Source of the DNA: Frateuria terrea
GTDB taxonomy: Bacteria; Pseudomonadota; Gammaproteobacteria; Xanthomonadales; Rhodanobacteraceae
Assembly: GCF_900115705.1 (NCBI RefSeq)
Contig: NZ_FOXL01000005.1
Coordinates: 228,454 to 292,453, forward strand
Length of the DNA: 64,000 bases
Direction: 5' to 3'
Below the pieces are notes generated by a model. That model saw only the letters and a list, made by a program, of their open reading frames with translations. It did no database searches and was not told the origin of the DNA. Positions 45,799 to 55,565 of the stretch are shown one piece after another (positions within the stretch are counted from its first letter, which is position 1; every line of letters starts with the position of its first letter). Made by a program: the position numbers and the translations under genes.

Positions 45799-48726
45799 AT
45801 GGTTCAGAGCACGCGCCACTCTTCCTCCTGGCCGGTGGGCCCGGGCGAAATGGCCGAGTGCATCCGCCGGCACGACTGGGCCGCCACCGCGCTGGGCCCG
45901 ATTGCCGGCTGGCCGCCGCACCTGCGCACCGCGCTCGACATCTGCCTGGCCTCGCCCATCCCCACCGCGATCCTGTGGGGCGATGAGCGTCTGCAGCTGT
46001 ACAACGACGCCTATCGCCCGATTGCGCGAGAACGGCATCCGGCCATCCTCGGCCGTCCGGTGTTCGAGAACTGGCCCGACGCGCGCGAACTGATCCGTCC
46101 GATGCTCGACCGGGTGTTCGCCAGCGGCGAGCCCACCCTGGCGGAAAACTGGCCGGTGTTGCTGGACGGACCGGCCGGCGCACCGGTAGAGCGCTTTTTC
46201 ACCTTCAGCTTTTCCGCTATCCGTGACCGCTATGGTGGGGTCGGCGGTGCGTTGCACACCGCCATCGAAAACACCGCGCGGGTCCGTGCCGGGCAACGCC
46301 TGCGCGAGCTGACGAATGATGCCGGCCTGGGTACGGACTTCCGTGCGCTGTTCCAGGCAGCCCCGGCGCCCCTGTTGTTGCTCGCCCCTCCGGACTTCCA
46401 CGTGGTCGCGGCCAACGACGCGATGCTGCGCGCCAGCGGCGAACCGCCGGAGAGGCTGTTGGGGCGGCCGGTCTTCGAATTGTTCGCGCGCTGGCCCAAC
46501 GGCGGGTCGATCGAGCCGCCATTGCGCGCGTCGCTGGAGCGGGTGCTCGTCCGCCGCACCCCGGACAGCCCGTCGATGGTGGCGCAGCACGGCTTGCCCG
46601 GCGGCCCGGGACCGCGCTGGTGGAGCGTCATCAACACGCCCGTGCTCGATCAGCGCGGGGAGGTCGCGCTGATCATCCAGCGTGCCGAGGACCTGACCGA
46701 ACTGGTTCGCCTGCGCAGCGCCAGCGAGGCGCAGGCCCAACTCGACAGCGATCAGCAGGCACTGATGGCACGCCTGCGCGAGGCCGTCGGCGCCAACACG
46801 GGCGGATGGCCGCGAGAGGAGGAGCAGGCCCCGCAACCGCAGGCTCACCTGCTCGGCGCGGTGCTCGATTCGATCTGCGACTACGTCTACGCGTTCGACC
46901 GCGAGCACCGCCTGGCCTATGCCAACCGCGCAACGCGGGAGCTGTTCGGCCCGGAGCACGATCCGATCGGCAGGACCTTGCGCGAACTGGGTTATCCGCG
47001 TGCGCTGGCGCAGCGCCTGGACGGCCATATCCAGCGCATCCTCGAAACCGGTCAGACAATCGAGGACGAGGTGTTATTCACCAGCCCCGCCGGCACGCGA
47101 GCCTGTTACCAGTTCGTGTGGGGACCCGTGCGCGGCGGCGAGGGCGGGGTCGAGCGCGTGGTCGGCGTGTCGCGCGACATCAGCGAGCGCCGCCGCATGG
47201 AGGAACGCCTGCGCCAGGGCGAGGCGCGGCAATCCTTCCTGCTGCAGATGGGCGACCGCATCCGCGGCCTCAACGACGCCGGGGTGCTCATGGCGACGGT
47301 CAGCGACATGGTGGGCCGCCACCTGCGCGTGGGACGCTGCGGCTACGGCGAGGTGACCGACTGCGGCCAGTTCTTTCTCGTCGAGCGCGACTGGACCGAC
47401 GGCGTGATGCCGAGCCTGGCCGGGCGCGCGCAGCTGGCTGAATTCGGCGAAGCGGTAGTGACACAGTACCGCGCCGGCCAGACCGTGGTACTCGACGACA
47501 CGCTGGAGGACGCGCGCACGCGCGGTGCCGAGCAGGCCTACGCCGGGGCCGGCCGCGTACGGGCCGGCGTGGGCGTACCGCTGGTCAAGGGCAACCGCTT
47601 CGTGGCCGCCTTCTATGTCCACCAGAGTCGGCCGCGGCACTGGCGCGACGAGGAAGTCGCCCTGCTCGGCGAGGTCGCCGAGCGCACTTGGGCGGCGGTG
47701 GCGCGCGCCCGCGCCGAACGCGCACTGCGCGAGAGCGAGCAGCGCTACCGCGCACTGTTCGACGCCATCGACGAGGGCTTCTGCCTGATCGAGAAGGTCG
47801 ATACCGCGCCTGGTCAGCCCTCGGACTACCGCTACCTGGTGACCAACCCGGCGTTCGCCAGGCACACCGGCATCGGCGGAGTGGTCGGCCGGACCATGCG
47901 CAAGGTGTTCCCTGACGCGGCGCCGTCCTGGTACGGCACCTTCGACAGCATCATCGACAGCGGCGAGGCGTTCCGCTTCGAGCACGGCCTGATCACCCAC
48001 GGCCGCGTGTTCGACGTCTACGCCTGCCGCCTGGACGACGGCACGCGCCGGCGCGTGGCGGTGATCTTCAACGACATCACCGAGCGCAAACGCCACGAAC
48101 AGCACCAGCGGCTGCTGCTGCACGAACTCAACCACCGCGTGAAGAATACCCTGGTGACGGTGCAGTCGATGGCGATGCAGACTTTCCGTCCCGGCGCTGA
48201 TCCTGAGCAGGCGCGGGAGCAGTTCGAGGGGCGCCTGATGGCGCTGTCGCGTGCACACGACATCCTCACCCGCGAGAGCTGGAGTGGCGCGTCGCTAGCC
48301 GCCATCGTGCAGGAAGCCATCGCGCCATACCGCGACCAGCGCCGCGAGCGGCTGTATGCGAGCGGCCCGCCGGTCTGGTTACCGCCGCGGCATGCATTGG
48401 CCTTTGCCATGGTGCTGCACGAACTGGGCACCAACGCGGTCAAGTACGGCGCACTGTCCAGCCGGGACGGCAGGGTCGACATCGGCTGGACCGCGAACGA
48501 GAGCCTGCGACTGCGTTGGGTCGAATCCGGTGGCCCCGCGGTGGTGCCACCGGCGCGGCGCGGCTTCGGCTCGCGGCTGATCGAGCGCGGCCTGCGCCAC
48601 GAGATCGGCGGCCGGGTGATCCTGCAGTTCGCCGCCGGCGGCGTGGTCTGCACCATCGAGGCGCCGCTGCACCAGCCAGGCGAGGCTGGCGGCGGGGAAC
48701 GCCAGGCTACGGAAAGCGCCGTGTGA
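45799..48726 (+). CDS. Multi-sensor HWE-family histidine kinase
   Basis: Soluble sensor kinase of 975 residues without obvious membrane segments. Order: N-terminal PAS-like domain (about 20-160, with WGDERLQLYNDAYRP), PAS (about 175-310), PAS (about 345-460), GAF (about 470-620, with VERDWTDGVMPS), PAS (about 635-765), then an HWE kinase. In the kinase, HELNHRVKN places the phosphorylated His at about 779. The N box reads HELGTNAVKYGALS and the G1 region WVESGGP, with the W-x-E that defines the group. It starts at 45799 behind GGAG. No receiver domain is in the protein; its partner is unknown. Confidence 0.92.
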   Translation: MVQSTRHSSSWPVGPGEMAECIRRHDWAATALGPIAGWPPHLRTALDICLASPIPTAILWGDERLQLYNDAYRPIARERHPAILGRPVFENWPDARELIRPMLDRVFASGEPTLAENWPVLLDGPAGAPVERFFTFSFSAIRDRYGGVGGALHTAIENTARVRAGQRLRELTNDAGLGTDFRALFQAAPAPLLLLAPPDFHVVAANDAMLRASGEPPERLLGRPVFELFARWPNGGSIEPPLRASLERVLVRRTPDSPSMVAQHGLPGGPGPRWWSVINTPVLDQRGEVALIIQRAEDLTELVRLRSASEAQAQLDSDQQALMARLREAVGANTGGWPREEEQAPQPQAHLLGAVLDSICDYVYAFDREHRLAYANRATRELFGPEHDPIGRTLRELGYPRALAQRLDGHIQRILETGQTIEDEVLFTSPAGTRACYQFVWGPVRGGEGGVERVVGVSRDISERRRMEERLRQGEARQSFLLQMGDRIRGLNDAGVLMATVSDMVGRHLRVGRCGYGEVTDCGQFFLVERDWTDGVMPSLAGRAQLAEFGEAVVTQYRAGQTVVLDDTLEDARTRGAEQAYAGAGRVRAGVGVPLVKGNRFVAAFYVHQSRPRHWRDEEVALLGEVAERTWAAVARARAERALRESEQRYRALFDAIDEGFCLIEKVDTAPGQPSDYRYLVTNPAFARHTGIGGVVGRTMRKVFPDAAPSWYGTFDSIIDSGEAFRFEHGLITHGRVFDVYACRLDDGTRRRVAVIFNDITERKRHEQHQRLLLHELNHRVKNTLVTVQSMAMQTFRPGADPEQAREQFEGRLMALSRAHDILTRESWSGASLAAIVQEAIAPYRDQRRERLYASGPPVWLPPRHALAFAMVLHELGTNAVKYGALSSRDGRVDIGWTANESLRLRWVESGGPAVVPPARRGFGSRLIERGLRHEIGGRVILQFAAGGVVCTIEAPLHQPGEAGGGERQATESAV

Positions 48727-48825
48727 GGCGACCTCGCCTCCCGCCAGGCCAAGGCGCAGGCTGCTGTGCGACCCATCGCAGTTCGGTTATGGTGCGCGGG
48801 CAGCCCTTTCATGCAGGGGAGCATG

Positions 48826-51036
48826 ATGGTCGATGCAGGCTCCATCACCTTTGGTTATTACACCGCCGCGCTGGTAGCCATCGCCGGCGTCGCGCTCGCC
48901 TCGGGTACGCAGTTTGCCGTCGTCGGCCTGTGGCGCCGGCGCGAGGCGGTGTACCTGTCCTACGCGATGCTCTGCCTTTGCGTCGCCACCCTGTCCTTCG
49001 CCAATGCCCTGCTGCACACCGCCACCGACGTGACGGTGGCGACCGCGGCACTGCGCACCATGATCGGGGCGGCGGCGGTGTCGTTCCTGCCCTTCGTGGT
49101 CTTCATCCGCGCCTATACCGGTGGCGCGGCCCAGCCGCGGCTGCAACTGGCGGTCGGCGCGGCGGTGGGCCTGTTCACCTGGCTCAACCTGGACCTGCCG
49201 GGCACCGTGTTCTTCACCCGGGTGATACCGGGCCCGGGCATCGCGCTGCCCTGGGGCGAGCGGCTCTATGACCTGGCCGGCAGCGCCTCGAACTGGGGTC
49301 TGCTGTTCCATGCGCTGAGCTATGTCGCCTTCCTGTGGGCGCTGTCGCTGGCCGTGGCGCAGATGCGTGGCCGCGAACGGTTGCGTGGGGCTTTACTGGC
49401 AATCTGCCTGCTGTCGCAGTTCGCCGCCCTGCTGTGGGGCGACATCGTGGTCGATGCCCTGGGCCACCGCTATCCCTACCTGGATGCCTTCTCGTTCCTG
49501 CCGTTCGTGTTGCTGATGGGCGTGTCGCTGGCCACCCAGCTGCACCAACGCACGGTTCAGCTGGAACAGACCACGCGCAGGCTCGAGGCCGAGGCGCACA
49601 TCCGCCGCGAGGCCGAGTTCAGCCTGCGCCACGTCGCCTACCACGACAGCCTCACCGGCCTGCCCAACCGCCTGCGCGCGCTGGACCACCTGGCCGAGCT
49701 GCACACCGAGACGCTGGCCCGCGGCCAGCATGGGGCGGTGCTGCTGATCGACCTGGACAACTTCAAGACCATCAACGATGCGCTGGGCCACCCGATCGGC
49801 GACCGCATGCTGGAAGCGATCGCCGACCGCCTGCTCGCCGCCGCGCCGTCCGATGCGGTGCTCGCGCGGCTGGGCGGCGACGAGTTCGTGCTGGTGCTGG
49901 GGCCTCTCGCGGGCACGGCTGCGGCGGTGCAGGCGCAGGCGCATCGGGTGGCCGAAAGCATGGTCGCGCGACTGGCCGAGCCGGTGGCGGTGGACAGCCG
50001 CATCCTGGCGGTTGGCGCCAGCGTGGGCGTGGCCTTGTTCCCGGCCGGCGAGCAGGACGTGGCCGACCTGCTGCGCCGCGCCGACATCGCGCTCTACCGC
50101 GCCAAGGCCGCCGGCCGCAATGCGGTGCGTCTGTTCCTCGAACCGATGCAGCAGGAGGCGGACACGCGACTGGCGCTCGAGCGCGGCCTGCGCACGGCGC
50201 TGGAGCAGGAGCGCATGCCCACCCAGTTCGCGCTGCACTTCCAGCCACAGGTGAACCGGCGCGGTGAGCTGATCGGCGCCGAGGCGCTGTTGCGCTGGCA
50301 GCACCCGCAGCTGGGCGAGCTGTCGCCGACGGTGTTCATCCCGCTGGCCGAGGAAACCGGCCTGATCCACGCGCTCGGCACCTGGGTGATCGGCCAGGCC
50401 TGCATGTACATCCGCGCCTGGGACCGCGACGGCGTGGCCTTTGGCGGGCGCCTGGCGGTGAACGTGAGCGCCTGGCAGCTTAACGACCCGCGGTTCGCCA
50501 CCCAACTGGAGGCGCAGGTGCGCGCGGCCGGCATCGAGCCCTCTCGGCTGACCCTGGAGCTCACCGAGAGCGCGCTGCTGCGCGACTTCGACAGTGCACT
50601 GGAAACGCTCGGGCAACTTTCCGCGGCCGGCTTCCGGCTGGCGCTGGACGACTTCGGCACCGGCTATTCCTCACTGAGCTACCTGCAGCGACTGCCGCTG
50701 GACGTGCTCAAGGTCGACCGCGCCTTCGTCAGCGAACTGACGCCCAACAGCGCCAACCCGCTGGCCAGCTTCATCGTCGACGTGGCGCACCGGCTCGGCA
50801 TCGCCGCAGTGGCCGAGGGCGTGGAAACCGTGCCGCAGCGGCTCGCGCTGGAACGACTCGGCTGCGACGGCCTGCAGGGTTACCTGATCTGCCGCCCGGT
50901 GGACGAGCCCGGCTTCCGCCGCTGGCTGACCGAACACCAGCAGGCGCGCGCACTGCCGCAGGCGCAGCGCAACACACACGATGCCCAGGGCGCACGCGAT
51001 GCATCCTCGCGCGACAGGAATTCCTCGGGCGACTAG
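48826..51036 (+). CDS. Membrane-bound GGDEF-EAL protein (c-di-GMP turnover)
   Basis: Makes or degrades cyclic di-GMP. The 736-residue product has about seven membrane helices in the first 240 residues, then GGDEF (G350-F354, LGGDEFVLVLG) without an RxxD inhibitory site. An intact EAL domain follows (E486-L488 in GAEALLRW, with TLELTESALL, LALDDFGTGYSSLSYL, DVLKVDRAF and AEGVET). Both active sites look complete, so net activity cannot be predicted; many such tandem proteins act as phosphodiesterases. The ATG at 48826 fits GGGGAG best; the ATG at 48823 is adjacent. It lies 100 bases after the HWE kinase gene. Confidence 0.92.
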   Translation: MVDAGSITFGYYTAALVAIAGVALASGTQFAVVGLWRRREAVYLSYAMLCLCVATLSFANALLHTATDVTVATAALRTMIGAAAVSFLPFVVFIRAYTGGAAQPRLQLAVGAAVGLFTWLNLDLPGTVFFTRVIPGPGIALPWGERLYDLAGSASNWGLLFHALSYVAFLWALSLAVAQMRGRERLRGALLAICLLSQFAALLWGDIVVDALGHRYPYLDAFSFLPFVLLMGVSLATQLHQRTVQLEQTTRRLEAEAHIRREAEFSLRHVAYHDSLTGLPNRLRALDHLAELHTETLARGQHGAVLLIDLDNFKTINDALGHPIGDRMLEAIADRLLAAAPSDAVLARLGGDEFVLVLGPLAGTAAAVQAQAHRVAESMVARLAEPVAVDSRILAVGASVGVALFPAGEQDVADLLRRADIALYRAKAAGRNAVRLFLEPMQQEADTRLALERGLRTALEQERMPTQFALHFQPQVNRRGELIGAEALLRWQHPQLGELSPTVFIPLAEETGLIHALGTWVIGQACMYIRAWDRDGVAFGGRLAVNVSAWQLNDPRFATQLEAQVRAAGIEPSRLTLELTESALLRDFDSALETLGQLSAAGFRLALDDFGTGYSSLSYLQRLPLDVLKVDRAFVSELTPNSANPLASFIVDVAHRLGIAAVAEGVETVPQRLALERLGCDGLQGYLICRPVDEPGFRRWLTEHQQARALPQAQRNTHDAQGARDASSRDRNSSGD

Positions 51037-51087
51037 GAACATCGCGAGCGGCAGGCAGCCCGCTGCGGCGAGATCCATGCGACGGCG

Positions 51088-52365
51088 CTACGCCGGCTCC
51101 GGATCCCCGCCGTCCGCCTGGCCCGGCCGCACGGCCAGCTTGCTGGCGTACATCGCGCGGTCGGCGGCGGCATACAGCCGCGTCTCGTCCTGTCCGTCGT
51201 CCGGGTACAGCGCCAAGCCGATGCTGGCGCCGATCGACAGCCGCTGCCCCTGGAATTCGGTGCTGGCATCGAAGGCGCGCGCCAGGCGATCGGCCCGCGC
51301 CTGCGCGGCCATGCGGTCGGTGACCTCCGGCAGGATCGCGGCGAACTCGTCGCCGCCCAATCGCGCCAGCGTGTCACCCGTGCGTATGCCCTGCTGCAGG
51401 CGCTGCGCCACGAAATGCAGCAGCGCGTCGCCGGCCGCATGGCCGAGCGTGTCGTTGATGCGCTTGAAGTCGTTGAGGTCGATCACCAGCATGGCGATCC
51501 GCCCGCCGCTCTCACGCGCGCGCTTGAGCGCGTGCTCCAGCCGGTGCGTGAACACGCGCCGGTTCGGCAGGCCGGTCAGCGCGTCATGCTGCGAGGCGTG
51601 CTCGGCGTGGCCGATCTGCTCCTCCAGCAGGGTAAAGATCATGCCGGTGGCCACCAGGAATTTGGGCAGGTTCCATGCTTCGTTCTCGATGCCCCAGCCG
51701 GCCAGCCAGGGATCGAGCACGGCGGAAACGGGAAACACCGCCGCCCAGGCGACGAAACTCACCGTGGTGAACACCGAGCCCACCGACGGCGAAGCCGCGC
51801 CGCGGTAGAAGCAGAACGCCACCGCCAGGTAGTGCCAGAACAACATCCAGTTGAGTGCCTGGTCGATCGCGCCATGCCAGGCGAACACACCCTGCAACGC
51901 ATAGATGCCCACCAGTACCGGCACGCACCAGTCCGGCCTACGCCGGTCGCGGCGGAACACCCAGGTGGTCGAGGCCAGGCCCAGGGCGGTGCAGGCCAGA
52001 TAGGGCAGCGGCGCCTCGATGCCGTAGGAGGCGAGCACGAAGAAAGCCACGTCCGGCGCCGCCGCCAGCAACGTGATGCCCAGGTCGTGCCACCAGGCCA
52101 GCCGCGTGTCGGAGCCGGCCCAGATGAAGGCCACACTGGTCAACAGCAGCATCGACAGCGACACCGCGAGCGCCGCGTCGGAGGCCGCGCCCGGCGCCAG
52201 GTTGCGCTGGACGAACTGCGCGACGATGTGCACCAGGATCATCGCCCATCCGACCAGCCAGTAGCGCGGCCGGATCTGTCGGGTGCGCTTGAGCAGCGCG
52301 GCGAAGACCAGCACCAGGCCGCCGATCGAGAGGAAGTCGGGAACAACGGAAAGATTCAAACCCAA
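51088..52365 (-). CDS. Membrane-bound diguanylate cyclase
   Basis: Synthesises cyclic di-GMP from two GTP. About 425 residues: six to eight hydrophobic helices in the first 250 residues, a short helix (EEQIGHAEHASQHDALTGLPN) and a GGDEF domain with the active site LARLGGDEFA (first Gly near 337). An RxxD motif (RTGD) lies five residues before the Gly-Gly, so product inhibition is expected. No ATG fits: TTG at 52365 is preceded by GGAG, while TTG at 52377 or 52359 are alternatives. Convergent with the GGDEF-EAL gene, it would oppose that protein if the latter is a phosphodiesterase. Confidence 0.9.
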   Translation of the reverse strand: MGLNLSVVPDFLSIGGLVLVFAALLKRTRQIRPRYWLVGWAMILVHIVAQFVQRNLAPGAASDAALAVSLSMLLLTSVAFIWAGSDTRLAWWHDLGITLLAAAPDVAFFVLASYGIEAPLPYLACTALGLASTTWVFRRDRRRPDWCVPVLVGIYALQGVFAWHGAIDQALNWMLFWHYLAVAFCFYRGAASPSVGSVFTTVSFVAWAAVFPVSAVLDPWLAGWGIENEAWNLPKFLVATGMIFTLLEEQIGHAEHASQHDALTGLPNRRVFTHRLEHALKRARESGGRIAMLVIDLNDFKRINDTLGHAAGDALLHFVAQRLQQGIRTGDTLARLGGDEFAAILPEVTDRMAAQARADRLARAFDASTEFQGQRLSIGASIGLALYPDDGQDETRLYAAADRAMYASKLAVRPGQADGGDPEPA

Positions 52366-52632
52366 GGCTCTCCGCAAGCGCCCGGGTATCGCCCGGGCAT
52401 GAGGCTCCAGATCGCTGTATCGGCGTTATGCAGGCTAGCTTGAGCTTGCTGCCTCGCGGATGCAACGCGCAATGCAGGTCTTGCCGCCCGGACGGTTGGT
52501 GGAGTTCCGGCTCGCTTCCGCCCGTAATGCGCGCCGCGACTGCCAACCCGCCCGGGCAAGCACGACGGACAGCGCCTGCACGCGGGGACGTTATATCGGC
52601 CCGCGCAGGCAGAAGGCCGTGCCGGTGCGGGC
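52366..52632. other. Spacer between the cyclase gene and the hybrid kinase gene
   Basis: About 270 bases. A GC-rich hairpin GCCCGGGTATCGCCCGGGC lies just upstream of the cyclase start and could be a leader structure or a terminator of the kinase transcript. No coding frame is convincing. Confidence 0.3.
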
Positions 52633-55311
52633 CTACGCACGCGGTCGCGCCGCCCCATCCTGCCTGGCCATGCCCAGCACCACTTCCACCTTGGCCAGCA
52701 GGTCTTCGTCGCGGAAGGGCTTGCTGACGATGCGCTCGTCGCCGATTTCCTTGAAGGCGGCGAAATCGGCGTATCCGGTAAGGAACAACACCGGTAGCGA
52801 AGGCCGCTTGGCATGCACCTCGCGGGCCACCTCCGAGCCGTTCATGCCGGGCATGGCGTAGTCCACCAGCATCAAGTCCACGGTGGCGCCCTCGCGTTCG
52901 AGCACGTCGAGCGCCGAGCCGCCGCTGCCGGCCTCGATCACCTCGTAGCCGCGCTCGGCGAGGATCGCCGCGGTCACCTCGCGCACGTCGGTGTCGTCGT
53001 CGACCAGCAGGATGCGCTGCCGGGGCGCGCCACGGTGCGGCGAAGGCAGCAGCAGCGGCGCTTCTTCCGGTTCGTCCGTGGCGCAGGCCGCACGCGGCAG
53101 GAAGACCCTGACCGAGGTACCCTCGCCCAGGCGCGTGTGGATCTGCACGCCGCCGCCGGACTGTTTGGCGAACCCGTACACCTGGGCCAGGCCGAGGCCG
53201 GATCCCTTGCCTACCTCCTTGGTGGTGAAGAAAGGCTCGAACGCGCGCGCCAGCACTTCGGGCGCCATGCCGCTGCCGTGATCGGTGACCGCGACCATCA
53301 CGTAGTCGCCCGGTCCGGGTTCCTCCGGCCGGGCGGCCGGTTCGCGCAACGCCACGTTCGCGGTTTCCACGATCAGCTCGCTCCCGACCGGCGAAGCGTC
53401 GCGTGCGTTGATCGCCAGGTTGAGGATCACCAGTTCGATCTGCGTGGGATCGACCAGCGCGGGCCACAGCGAGGCCTGCGGTCTCATCGTCAGCTGCACC
53501 GAACCGCCCATGGAGCTCTGCAGCAGGTCGCGCATGCCGGCGACGATGGCGTTCAGGTCGACCGCCTTGGCCTCCAGCCGCTGGCGCCGCGAGAACGCCA
53601 GCAGTTGCGCAGTGAGCTTGGCGCCGCGCGTGGCGGCATCGCGCATGTAGCCCAGCCGCTGCCGCAGGCGCGGGTCGACGCCGGGCGCGTTGAGCGCGCG
53701 TTCGAGAATGCCGATGTTGCCGCTGATCACGGTGAGCAGGTTGTTGAAGTCGTGCGCCACGCCGGAGGTCAGCTGGCCGACGGCTTCGAGCCGCTGCATC
53801 TGGCGCAGCGTGGCCTCCACCCGTTCGCGCTCCTCGATCTGCGCCAGCAGCTGGCGGTTGGTCGCAGCCAGCTCGGCGGTGCGCTCGGCCACGCCGCGCT
53901 CGAGCGCCTCCTTGGCCTGGTGCTCGAGCGTGCGATCGCGCAGCACCTTGAGGTAACCGAGCAGCCGGCCGCCACCGTTGCGCAGCGGCATCATCAAGCC
54001 GCTGGCGAAGAAGCGCGAACCGTCCTTGCGCACGTGCTGGCGGTCGTCGGCCGCACGCCCGCTCTCGGCGGCGCGCAGCATTTCCAGCTGGGGAATGCCC
54101 TGGGCGCGCTCCTCCGGCGTGAAGAAGATATCCGCCGGCCGGCCCAGCACCTCCTCCTCGCACCAGCCCAGCAGCCGCTCGGCGCCCGGGTTCCACAGCG
54201 TGATCCGGCCGTGCAGGTCGATGGTCAGGATGCCGTAGCCGGTGGTGCTCTCCAGGATCAGCTTGAGCCGGTTGCTGGTGGCACGCAGCGCCGCCTCGGC
54301 ACGGGCGCGTTCGACGTTTGCCCAAGTGCGTTCGGCCACCTCGCGCACCAGCGCCTCGTCTTCATCGGTCCAGCGCCGTGCCTGGCGTTGCTGCACGGAG
54401 AGGAAGGCCGCCAGCCGGCCGTCCTTGACCAGCGGCACGGTCAGGCTCGCGCGCAGGCCACCCAATGCGTGGTGGGCCTTCGCCTCTTCCGGGTCCACGC
54501 GTGGGTCTTCGAAGGGATCGCCGATGCGGATCGCCGCGCCGGTCAGCGCCTCGGCGACCAGCCTGGGCCCGAACTCGCTCAGGCGATGCCGCCCCACCCC
54601 GCTAGGCATGTCGCCGCTGACCCAGTCGCGCTCGACGGTGAAGTATTCGCCGGTCTCGTCCAGCTCCGCATAACCCACGCGATCGGCGCGCAGGTGACGG
54701 CCCAGCCGGCGCGCAGCGGCGGCCATCACCGCGCGCGGATCGGTCAGGTCGCGCAGCGCATCGCCCAGTCGCGTGCGGAATCGCTGGCGCCGGTCGGCCA
54801 GCACCCGCTGGGTGGTTTCGATGGCCTCGTTGATCAAGCCGACGACCTGGCCGCTTTCGTCGCGCACCGGACCGACCCAGTAATCGAAGTAGGCGCGCTC
54901 GCGGTAGCCATGCCGCTGCAGGTTGAAGCGGGCATCGCGGAAGCAGCTGGGCTTGCCCTCCAGCGCGCGCAGGATGACCGGCTCGGTGATCTTGCGCGCC
55001 TCGGGCCATACCTCGCGGAACGGGCGACCCAGCGCCTCCGGCTTGCTGCCCAGCAGCGGCCGGTAGGCGTCGTTGTAGAGGCAGGTGAGCCCAGGCCCCC
55101 AGCCGAGCGCGATCGGCAGTTGGCTCTCGAGCATCATCGACACGAGGGTGCGCAGCGAGCCCGGCCAATCGCCGAAGGACCCCAGCGGCGTGCCAGTCCA
55201 GTCGAAGGCACGGATGCGCGCCGTCATCTCTCCGCTACCGGCAGGAAAATCGTCCCGTGCTGACGCTGACGTGGAGGATGCTGACAAAGACCACTCCTTG
55301 CGGGCCTCCAT
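52633..55311 (-). CDS. Hybrid sensor histidine kinase with C-terminal receiver
   Basis: Soluble hybrid kinase of 892 residues. Order: N-terminal PAS-like domain (about 25-160, with WGPGLTCLYNDAYRP), GAF (about 185-345, with VERDWVSGDMPSGVG), PAS (about 350-480, with YGILTIDLHGRITLWNPGAE), and a coiled-coil helix. HisKA with the phosphorylated His520 in GVAHDFNN and a HATPase domain (N box LNLAINARDAS, G boxes DHGSGM and GKGSGLGL) follow. Last is a receiver domain with phospho-acceptor Asp817 in LVDYAMPGMNG and Lys in VSKPF. The N-terminal and GAF modules are homologous to those of the HWE kinase 7 kb away. A CRP-like palindrome lies upstream. Confidence 0.93.
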   Translation of the reverse strand: MEARKEWSLSASSTSASARDDFPAGSGEMTARIRAFDWTGTPLGSFGDWPGSLRTLVSMMLESQLPIALGWGPGLTCLYNDAYRPLLGSKPEALGRPFREVWPEARKITEPVILRALEGKPSCFRDARFNLQRHGYRERAYFDYWVGPVRDESGQVVGLINEAIETTQRVLADRRQRFRTRLGDALRDLTDPRAVMAAAARRLGRHLRADRVGYAELDETGEYFTVERDWVSGDMPSGVGRHRLSEFGPRLVAEALTGAAIRIGDPFEDPRVDPEEAKAHHALGGLRASLTVPLVKDGRLAAFLSVQQRQARRWTDEDEALVREVAERTWANVERARAEAALRATSNRLKLILESTTGYGILTIDLHGRITLWNPGAERLLGWCEEEVLGRPADIFFTPEERAQGIPQLEMLRAAESGRAADDRQHVRKDGSRFFASGLMMPLRNGGGRLLGYLKVLRDRTLEHQAKEALERGVAERTAELAATNRQLLAQIEERERVEATLRQMQRLEAVGQLTSGVAHDFNNLLTVISGNIGILERALNAPGVDPRLRQRLGYMRDAATRGAKLTAQLLAFSRRQRLEAKAVDLNAIVAGMRDLLQSSMGGSVQLTMRPQASLWPALVDPTQIELVILNLAINARDASPVGSELIVETANVALREPAARPEEPGPGDYVMVAVTDHGSGMAPEVLARAFEPFFTTKEVGKGSGLGLAQVYGFAKQSGGGVQIHTRLGEGTSVRVFLPRAACATDEPEEAPLLLPSPHRGAPRQRILLVDDDTDVREVTAAILAERGYEVIEAGSGGSALDVLEREGATVDLMLVDYAMPGMNGSEVAREVHAKRPSLPVLFLTGYADFAAFKEIGDERIVSKPFRDEDLLAKVEVVLGMARQDGAARPRA

Positions 55312-55434
55312 GCGCGGTGGTGTCTGGTGGTCGCCCTAGTTCTGCGGACGTCTCCCCCGCAAACTCCCTGTCGACCGTCCGTCCTGTGCATTCGGTTCGC
55401 CGATAGCCCGGGCAACCTGCCTCAGGGCGAATCC

Positions 55435-55450
55435 CGTGACGCACATCACA
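55435..55450. promoter_or_regulatory. CRP/Clp-like binding site
   Basis: CGTGACGCACATCACA matches TGTGA-N6-TCACA at 9 of 10 core positions. It lies between the divergent hybrid kinase (start 55311) and the flavoprotein gene (start 55566), at about 125 and 116 bases. In xanthomonads the CRP homolog Clp binds such sites, so Clp or CRP control of one or both genes is plausible. Confidence 0.45.
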
Positions 55451-55565
55451 CTATGGGGCGCCCGCTGTCGCCGGCCCGGCAAGGGCCCGTGAGGGCGGCC
55501 TTGCCGGGGTCGCTTGGCGCTTCACGCGGTCACGACCCGGACTGTCGCACCATCGGCAAACCCGC

